From: Methanosphaera sp. rholeuAM74
GTDB taxonomy: Archaea; Methanobacteriota; Methanobacteria; Methanobacteriales; Methanobacteriaceae
Assembly: GCA_003266075.1 (NCBI GenBank)
Contig: MUZZ01000145.1
Coordinates: 2,601-9,946, forward strand
DNA: 7,346 bases
Direction of reading: 5' to 3'
The notes under the pieces were generated by a model. That model saw nothing but the letters and a program-made list of their open reading frames with translations. It had not been told where the DNA came from and made no database searches. The number at the start of each line of letters is the position of its first letter. Positions within the stretch are counted from its first letter, which is position 1. The position numbers were made by a program, and so were the translations under genes. Below are positions 1 to 4,106 of this stretch, piece after piece.

Positions 1-78
1 ACACTATTTTTTTATAACATATACATGTCAGTCATCTATTCTCCTGTTTTTAATATAGACATAATTTATAAACAATTA

Positions 79-88
79 TTTATAAATA
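79..88 (+). promoter_or_regulatory. Candidate box A (TATA box) for the glycosyltransferase gene
   Basis: TTTATAAATA is a good archaeal box A. Archaeal transcription usually starts about 22-27 bases downstream of the box centre, here near 106-112, just before ATG 115 and ATG 130. That would rule out the most upstream ATG at 25 as the real start. The region is very A+T-rich, so chance matches are likely; a second TATA-like stretch lies at about 8-20. Confidence 0.35.
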
Positions 89-114
89 CATTAATATTAG
101 GTATAAAAATTAAT

Positions 115-1935
115 ATGGAATTATTAAACATGTCAACCAATATTCTATTACTGATTACAACGGCTATATCCTTGTTATTACTATCATTTAATAATACAGT
201 TATTAGTAAAAAAACAGTATCAGTTGTAATACCAGCATTCAACGAGGAAAAAACAATCAAACATGTTATAGACACGGTTCTTCAAGTGGATGCTATCAAA
301 CAAGTAATAGTTGTGGATGATGGTTCTACAGACAATACTTATGATATAGTTTCCAAGATAGAAAATGTTAAACTATTGAAGCATAAAACCAATAAAGGTA
401 AAGGTTCTGCCATGAGTACAGGTCTTAACGAAGCATTAGAAGACATAGTACTCTTTTTGGATGCAGATTTATCTCAAATCAACAAAAAACAGGTTGAAGC
501 AATAATAAATCCAATCATAAATGGTGAAGCCGACATAACAAAGACAAAATTTAAAAGGGAAGCAGGACGTGTCACAGAATTAACGGCAAAACCATTACTT
601 CAATTCTTCTTCCCAGAACTAAGCTTTGAACAACCATTAAGTGGACAATTTGCAGCAGTAAAGGCTTTCTTTGACAAAATAGACTTAGAAAATGATTATG
701 GTGTTGACATAGGAATAGTTCTTGACGCAGACGCATTAGGTATGAGGATAGTGGAAGTTGACATTGGAAACATTGTCCATGAAATGTCTACATTAGAGGA
801 ACTAAACTTAATGGCAAATGAGGTCGTAAGAACCATAGTTGATAGGGCAATATCCTATGGTAGATTCACAATGGTCGATGATTTAGGTAACGCTATTCGT
901 ATGGAAATAATGGGGTTATCATTGATAACCTTCGGATTGTTCGGTTTATTCTTTATAAAATTCGTTACATCAATATTATCTGCTATAATCATTGGTTTGG
1001 GCTTAATAATTTCTATTTATTACATCCTTCGTATAGTGAGAATGTCCATACGTATTTACAGGCAATCGAAGATTTCGCCTATGCAAATGCTGAAGTCATT
1101 TATTCATATGCACTTTCCTGTAATAATATCCATCTTCATAATCATTGCTATAGTAATTACATTGCTTGGTTCGGTTTCAATTACTCCACATGAAATATCA
1201 ATAGAACCTGCCTCAAAGAATATAGTAATATCCACTAATAATGATACTGGTGGATTGGATGTTAGGGGTCCATATACGGTTGAAAAGGCTTTGGAAAATG
1301 AGGAACACTTGATACGTTTACCTAACTCTGCTATTAACACAATTCAAGCACAATATGGTGATAATATTTATATTGATGGTGATGCTTATCAATTGGAGCA
1401 GAGTGTTAATTATGAAAACGATTTAATAAGGATGCCTCAAGATGCACGTGGTTATCTTAAATTAGAGCCTGGAACGGTGATACGTGATAGTAATCTCAAA
1501 GGTCTCTTCGAGAATATGTATATTGTTAGAAATATGGAGCCAGAAGAGTATGTGGATAATGGATCTGCAAATGATACTAACTCATCTAATCTTAATTTCT
1601 CTAATGTTAATGTTAGTGTGGCTAAAGAGTATACTACACAAAATTTACCTGAAAAAATGTTAAACGTATACGTTAACGATACTCTTGTTGGTAAAACGTC
1701 AGGTTTTATCACAGATTCAACATACAATGTTTATGTCAACGGCGTATTTGTAAAATCATTAAATTTAAACACGTCTTCAGAGGGAATAATTTATAATGAC
1801 ACGTATTTATCTTCTAATATTACTGTAATGTTGAATAATACGGATTCTAATACTACTATGAAGTTTGCAGATATTAATAGTCCAAATAAATTTGTTAATT
1901 TATATATAACTAATGCAAATTCCTCAATATCATAA
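115..1935 (+). CDS. Membrane glycosyltransferase, GpgS-like GT domain fused to an exported sequon-rich domain
   Basis: The open frame runs from ATG 25 (636 codons). I prefer ATG 115 (residue 31 of the long frame), or ATG 130, because a box A lies at 79-88 and the membrane anchor starts just after; no start has a strong ribosome site. Long-frame numbering follows. A hydrophobic anchor spans about 39-55. A GT-A domain spans about 64-290, with VIPAFNEE (68-75), VVDDGSTD (96-103) and the metal-binding DAD motif (146-148). GRVTELTAKPLL (181-192), QPLSGQFA (203-210) and YGVDIG (225-230) resemble glucosyl-3-phosphoglycerate synthase, which joins NDP-glucose to 3-phosphoglycerate. Three helices follow (about 297-314, 315-338, 365-385), with a basic loop between the last two. 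The C-terminal 250 residues are predicted outside the cell, with 13 N-x-S/T sequons and no recognised fold. The true acceptor could be a lipid or surface glycan instead. The GT call is secure, the substrate is not. Confidence 0.85.
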   Translation: MELLNMSTNILLLITTAISLLLLSFNNTVISKKTVSVVIPAFNEEKTIKHVIDTVLQVDAIKQVIVVDDGSTDNTYDIVSKIENVKLLKHKTNKGKGSAMSTGLNEALEDIVLFLDADLSQINKKQVEAIINPIINGEADITKTKFKREAGRVTELTAKPLLQFFFPELSFEQPLSGQFAAVKAFFDKIDLENDYGVDIGIVLDADALGMRIVEVDIGNIVHEMSTLEELNLMANEVVRTIVDRAISYGRFTMVDDLGNAIRMEIMGLSLITFGLFGLFFIKFVTSILSAIIIGLGLIISIYYILRIVRMSIRIYRQSKISPMQMLKSFIHMHFPVIISIFIIIAIVITLLGSVSITPHEISIEPASKNIVISTNNDTGGLDVRGPYTVEKALENEEHLIRLPNSAINTIQAQYGDNIYIDGDAYQLEQSVNYENDLIRMPQDARGYLKLEPGTVIRDSNLKGLFENMYIVRNMEPEEYVDNGSANDTNSSNLNFSNVNVSVAKEYTTQNLPEKMLNVYVNDTLVGKTSGFITDSTYNVYVNGVFVKSLNLNTSSEGIIYNDTYLSSNITVMLNNTDSNTTMKFADINSPNKFVNLYITNANSSIS

Positions 1936-1942
1936 TTTTTTT
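1936..1942 (+). terminator. T-tract immediately after the glycosyltransferase stop codon
   Basis: Seven T residues follow the TAA directly, with a further T-rich stretch at 1947-1950. Archaeal RNA polymerase can terminate at T-runs without a hairpin, and no hairpin is visible here. Short T-runs are common in DNA this A+T-rich, so support is modest. Confidence 0.35.
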
Positions 1943-1971
1943 AACCTTTTAGTAATACAAATAAGGAAACA

Positions 1972-1979
1972 TTTAAATA
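1972..1979 (+). promoter_or_regulatory. Box A with no adjacent coding gene
   Basis: TTTAAATA, preceded by the purine-rich GGAAAC (1965-1970), fits an archaeal BRE plus box A. It predicts a transcript start near 2000-2005. The nearest gene downstream is tnpB, almost 480 bases away, so the promoter would drive either a long tnpB leader or a non-coding RNA covering the hairpins and repeats. Confidence 0.4.
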
Positions 1980-2024
1980 CTTTAGAAAATAAACTTATAA
2001 GTATAAAAATATTTAAGAAAACCA

Positions 2025-2038
2025 TGTACTTTTGTACA
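2025..2038 (+). repeat. Short perfect hairpin (5-bp stem, TTTT loop)
   Basis: TGTAC (2025-2029) and GTACA (2034-2038) are exact reverse complements around a TTTT loop. It lies about 20 bases downstream of the start predicted from the box A at 1972-1979. It is too short to be strong evidence alone. Confidence 0.3.
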
Positions 2039-2074
2039 CGCCATTTCATTTAATAAATATTTTTATAAAAAGTC

Positions 2075-2098
2075 ATCTTATACATATCTATATAAGAT
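2075..2098 (+). repeat. Perfect 8-bp inverted repeat, overlapping a TATA-like box
   Basis: ATCTTATA (2075-2082) and TATAAGAT (2091-2098) pair perfectly around an 8-base loop. The right arm overlaps TATATAAG (2089-2096), a possible box A that would place a transcript start near 2118-2124, at the beginning of the first structured repeat. It could be an RNA hairpin or a palindromic operator over a promoter; both arms are A+T-rich, so chance cannot be excluded. Confidence 0.35.
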
Positions 2099-2126
2099 AC
2101 AAACATTCATGAACCTTAGGGACTAG

Positions 2127-2177
2127 GGGGATAGCTTGGTAAACTTAAAATCATCAGATTTTACAACCCAAGAATCC
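2127..2177 (+). repeat. Structured repeat, copy A (possible non-coding RNA)
   Basis: Nested pairing can be drawn: GGAT (2129-2132) with ATCC (2174-2177), CTTGG (2135-2139) with CCAAG (2168-2172), and an apical AAAATC (2147-2152) with GATTTT (2157-2162) around an ATCA loop. A further hairpin, TATCTT-TCAT-AAGATA, follows at 2179-2194. The shared blocks GGGGATA, CTTGG, AAAATCATCA and CCCAA recur in the same order and nearly the same spacing in copy B. Conservation of both sequence blocks and the fold suggests a real element, either an RNA or a mobile-element end. No known RNA family is recognised. Confidence 0.5.
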
Positions 2178-2266
2178 GTATCTTTCATAAGATAAGGAAG
2201 TTCAAAAAAATATCTGATAGTCTCCTCTCTTGAAAACATTCAAACAACAACTAAAAACCTTAAAAT

Positions 2267-2323
2267 ATGGGGATAACTTGGAATAATATAAAATCATCAT
2301 ATTCAACACTCCCAAACCCCCAT
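2267..2323 (+). repeat. Structured repeat, copy B (possible non-coding RNA or terminator)
   Basis: This is a diverged copy of the element at 2127-2177, about 142 bases further on. Pairing is ATGGGG (2267-2272) with CCCCAT (2318-2323), TTGG (2278-2281) with CCAA (2312-2315), and AATAT (2285-2289) with ATATT (2299-2303). The outer bases differ from copy A but a stem is still possible, while AAAATCATCA (2290-2299) is identical. Five T residues at 2323-2327 close the hairpin, so this copy could also work as a terminator for a transcript from an upstream promoter. Confidence 0.5.
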
Positions 2324-2379
2324 TTTTAGGAGATGGAGAAATACAACACAAATCAAGATATTACTGTGTAAAACAAAAG

Positions 2380-2416
2380 AATATAAAACCATCAAGAATA
2401 GTCTAGACATCCCAAA
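2380..2416 (+). repeat. Partial third copy of the structured repeat
   Basis: The 15 bases at 2380-2394 match copy B at 2285-2299 in 14 positions (AATATAAAA, then CATCA after one C/T change), and a CCCAAA follows at 2411-2416 as in copy B. The GGGGATA and CTTGG blocks are missing or unrecognisable. Its end runs into the left arm of the inverted repeat before tnpB. The match is short and A+T-rich, so this copy is tentative. Confidence 0.3.
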
Positions 2417-2461
2417 GTTTTTTTCATCCATTTTTTCATGTGTATTAAACGGGATGTCTAG
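2403..2461. repeat. Perfect 11-bp inverted repeat just upstream of tnpB
   Basis: CTAGACATCCC (2403-2413) and GGGATGTCTAG (2451-2461) are exact reverse complements. The pairing extends by AGT (2400-2402) with ACT (2463-2465) across one bulged base. The 37-base loop holds two T-rich direct repeats, TTTTTTTCAT (2418-2427) and TTTTTTCAT (2431-2439). The right arm ends 20 bases before the tnpB ATG. The arms are of mixed composition, so chance is unlikely. It could be a folded leader RNA controlling tnpB, a repressor site, or part of the element's left end. Confidence 0.65.
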
Positions 2462-2481
2462 TACTACATTCCAAGACAATT

Positions 2482-3579
2482 ATGAAAACTAGACTACTAA
2501 CAAACAAATGCAGAATAAAACCTAACAAACAACAGGAAGATTTTCTACTATCCCAGTTAGAAAACTGTGATTTCGTATACAATAACCTATACAAACAATA
2601 TCAACAAGACCTAAAAGAAGATTTAGAAAATCACATCGTCGCAACATACAAAAATGAATACTTCTATAAACACCTTGAAAAACTAATAGAAGAAAATCCA
2701 AAACTCAAAACTACCAATAAGCACGTACTAGTAGATGTTTATCATAGGTTACTACAGTCCATAAACGCTAAAAACAATGTTTTAACAGATACAACAGATA
2801 AACATATACTAAGATCATTTAAAATACCTAAATATGACTTTCAAATAATAAATTCATATTTTCACCACAACAACCAGAGATTCAAACTAAGAAATTTCAG
2901 AAAATTCGATGGAAAGATACTTCACGCAATAATATCTTATAAGAGGTATGAATGGCATATATCTATCGTATATGCAATCAACGTAAAACAATTGCCTAAA
3001 ACGGGAAAAGCCATAGGAATAGATTTAGGAATAGATCATTTTGCCACATTATCTGATGGAAGAACAATCGATATGCCGGATATTGAATATTATAATGATA
3101 AAATTCGCAACTGTTATCATAAGATAAATCAAACTATTCCAGGTAGCCAAAACAACAAGCGACTAAAAATCCAATTACAAAAAAACTTCACCAAAAAGGT
3201 CAACATAAAAGAAAATTTCTTGCACCAATTATCAATGGAATTAGTACGAGAATATGACATAATTTGTGTTGAAATGTTGGAAATACAGGATATATTAGTA
3301 AACAGCAATGTACCTAACAAAAATATCTTAGAAAATGATTGGCAAAAGTTCATAAGAATGTTAGATTACAAATCAGAATTTTATATGAAAGATTTGGTTC
3401 ACATAGATAGATATTTTCCTTCATCGAAACGCTGCAATGTATGTGGTTATATGCACCAGAACATGCCTTTAAGTGTTCGCACATGGGAATGTCCATCATG
3501 CCATACAAAACATAATCGTGATGTGAACGCAGCCAAAAATATTTTAAATGAGGGTTTAAGAAGCATAAACAAACATTAG
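2482..3579 (+). CDS. tnpB: TnpB RNA-guided nuclease (IS200/IS605 OrfB family)
   Basis: This 365-residue protein has the usual compact TnpB length and order. The N-terminus (RLLTNKCRIKPNKQQEDFLL, residues 4-23) matches the family's opening strand and helix. The split RuvC nuclease is complete: GIDLGI with D181, E264 in CVEMLE, and D347 in HNRDVNAAKNI. A four-cysteine zinc finger (C318, C321, C337, C340) lies between RuvC II and III, preceded by the hallmark DRYFPSS (309-315). Family members use an omega RNA, made from the 3' end of the element, to cut DNA next to a short target-adjacent motif, which keeps the element at its donor site. The nuclease therefore looks active, unlike repressor relatives that lose these acids. 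No clear ribosome site precedes ATG 2482, and an 11-bp inverted repeat sits just upstream, so translation may be restrained. No tnpA partner is seen. Confidence 0.93.
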   Translation: MKTRLLTNKCRIKPNKQQEDFLLSQLENCDFVYNNLYKQYQQDLKEDLENHIVATYKNEYFYKHLEKLIEENPKLKTTNKHVLVDVYHRLLQSINAKNNVLTDTTDKHILRSFKIPKYDFQIINSYFHHNNQRFKLRNFRKFDGKILHAIISYKRYEWHISIVYAINVKQLPKTGKAIGIDLGIDHFATLSDGRTIDMPDIEYYNDKIRNCYHKINQTIPGSQNNKRLKIQLQKNFTKKVNIKENFLHQLSMELVREYDIICVEMLEIQDILVNSNVPNKNILENDWQKFIRMLDYKSEFYMKDLVHIDRYFPSSKRCNVCGYMHQNMPLSVRTWECPSCHTKHNRDVNAAKNILNEGLRSINKH

Positions 3580-3689
3580 AACAATATTCACCTGTGGAAT
3601 TACGGGGTAGTGCTTGAAGCATAATGCTGATAGAAGTGTCATACACAAATTCATGAAGAATGCCGTTTTCTTAAGCAGAAAACATTTTT
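3565..3689 (+). ncRNA. Candidate omega RNA (TnpB guide scaffold) at the element right end
   Basis: In TnpB elements the guide RNA scaffold overlaps the 3' end of tnpB and runs to the right end, with the guide copied from flanking DNA. The segment after the tnpB stop holds CCTGTGGAATTACGGGG (3591-3607), TGCTTGAAGCA (3611-3621) and a terminal GTTTTCT-TAAGC-AGAAAAC hairpin (3665-3683). The GTGGA...TGAAGCA spacing is reminiscent, from memory, of the 3' ends of other tnpB elements. The guide would start just after the hairpin, about 3684-3705. The 5' limit is a guess, and the T-rich bases at 3685-3689 could instead make the hairpin a terminator. Confidence 0.5.
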
Positions 3690-3782
3690 AAAGTACTATT
3701 AAAAAAATTTTCGTATAGAAAAGCTTAAAATAACGAAAGAATATATTAGATATCGATATATTTACTAGTTATAGTAGACTTG

Positions 3783-3815
3783 GGGGTGTTTACACACCTC
3801 CACCCCTTTGTTTTT
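3783..3815 (+). terminator. Hairpin plus T-run terminator
   Basis: GGGGTG (3783-3788) pairs with CACCCC (3801-3806), followed by TTTGTTTTT (3807-3815). An alternative inner pairing is GGTGT with ACACC (3786-3799). It stands out from its A+T-rich surroundings and has the T-run only on the + strand. It would end transcripts from tnpB/omega RNA before the rpa promoter, keeping the element separate from the repair operon. Confidence 0.65.
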
Positions 3816-3995
3816 AAGTGATAAATGTATTACAAATAACACTTATAAGTATTATAAGCGAATGATTGACAACAACAAGTAAAAACAACAAAATGAATTA
3901 ACTCACACAACAATAATTAAACAATAATAGAAATTAAGAACATTAAGATAAACAATGTTCAAAAAATAGTACTTCTCACATCCTACCCAAAATAA

Positions 3996-4003
3996 TATAA
4001 ATA
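3996..4003 (+). promoter_or_regulatory. Box A for the rpa-radA operon
   Basis: TATAAATA preceded by A-rich AAAATAA is the best box A between the terminator at 3815 and the rpa start. It predicts transcription starting near 4022-4028 and a leader of about 80 bases. Other TATA-like strings occur nearby (for example 3843-3857), so the exact promoter is unproven. Confidence 0.5.
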
Positions 4004-4061
4004 CACATTACAAAAATTTTATACAAGGAAAAATAAAAAAAATTACATAAACAATATCACG

Positions 4062-4082
4062 ATTATTAATAAGATTAATAAT
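4062..4082. promoter_or_regulatory. Perfect 9-bp palindrome in the rpa leader
   Basis: ATTATTAAT (4062-4070) and ATTAATAAT (4074-4082) are exact reverse complements separated by AAG. They lie between the predicted transcript start and the ribosome site, 12 bases before AGGAGA. As DNA it could bind a dimeric regulator; as RNA it would form a weak all-A/U hairpin close to the ribosome site. Only A and T are used, which raises the chance of coincidence. Confidence 0.4.
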
Positions 4083-4094
4083 AAAAACCCATGT

Positions 4095-4100
4095 AGGAGA
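4095..4100 (+). promoter_or_regulatory. Ribosome binding site of rpa
   Basis: AGGAGA ends 6 bases before ATG 4107 and complements the 3' end of archaeal 16S rRNA. It fixes the start of rpa. Confidence 0.75.
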
Positions 4101-4106
4101 ATAAAA

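Larger units (their letters stand above)
1936..2481. other. Gene-free stretch between the glycosyltransferase and tnpB
   Basis: No frame here encodes more than about 20 codons. Seen in order: a T-tract, a box A at 1972-1979, a TGTAC-TTTT-GTACA hairpin (2025-2038), a perfect 8-bp hairpin (2075-2098), a second TATA-like box (2089-2096), a structured repeat (2127-2177), a 6-bp hairpin (2179-2194), a second repeat copy (2267-2323), a partial third copy (2380-2416), and an 11-bp inverted repeat (2403-2461). The density of hairpins suggests non-coding RNA, mobile-element end DNA, or both. Confidence 0.7.
2403..3689 (+). mobile_element. TnpB-only IS200/IS605-type element (ends approximate)
   Basis: A tnpB gene is followed within about 110 bases by a hairpin, GTTTTCT / AGAAAAC (3665-3683), placed where IS200/IS605-family right ends carry their subterminal hairpin. 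No TnpA (Y1 transposase) gene is in the window, so this is the TnpB-only (IS1341-like) arrangement: it could be moved in trans by a TnpA elsewhere, or be immobile. Neither boundary is proven. I set the left limit at the inverted repeat and the right one just after the hairpin; the true left end may lie further upstream, taking in the structured repeats. Confidence 0.45.
3580..4106. other. Gene-free stretch between tnpB and rpa
   Basis: No plausible coding frame is seen. The first 110 bases are the candidate omega RNA. Next come an A+T-rich inverted repeat (AATATAT 3740-3746 with ATATATT 3756-3762), a strong G+C hairpin with a T-run (3783-3815), and a 10-bp palindrome ACTTATAAGT (3841-3850). 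About 110 bases of featureless A-rich DNA then lead to the rpa box A (3996-4003) and an untranslated leader with a 9-bp palindrome and ribosome site. Confidence 0.7.

Noticed and set aside
25..114. Upstream ATG 25 as the start of the glycosyltransferase
   Set aside because: No ribosome site precedes it, a good box A lies inside this segment at 79-88, and the extra 30 residues resemble translated A+T-rich spacer. It is not strictly excluded.
2127..2177. tRNA-like or degenerate tRNA gene (TAGCTTGGTA resembles a D-arm)
   Set aside because: No anticodon arm or T-arm with GGTTCRA, and no matching acceptor stem could be placed.
2127..2323. C/D box small RNA on the minus strand (ATGATGA / CTGATGA in both copies)
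   Set aside because: A C-box-like string exists in each copy, but no CTGA D box follows at the right distance, so the pattern is incomplete.
2267..2329. 20-codon open frame starting ATGGGG inside structured copy B
   Set aside because: No ribosome site, and the equivalent frame in copy A has no ATG and meets TAA right after the shared TGG codon. Conservation follows the stem-forming blocks, not the reading frame.
2333..2371. 12-codon open frame next to AGGAG (2328-2332)
   Set aside because: The AGGAG abuts the ATG, too close for normal use, and the peptide is too short to support a gene.
2127..2416. CRISPR array
   Set aside because: Only two or three diverged copies at unequal spacing (about 142 and 95 bases), with no short identical repeats.
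2482..3579. TnpB-like repressor with a dead nuclease
   Set aside because: All three RuvC acidic residues (D181, E264, D347) are present in their usual motifs.
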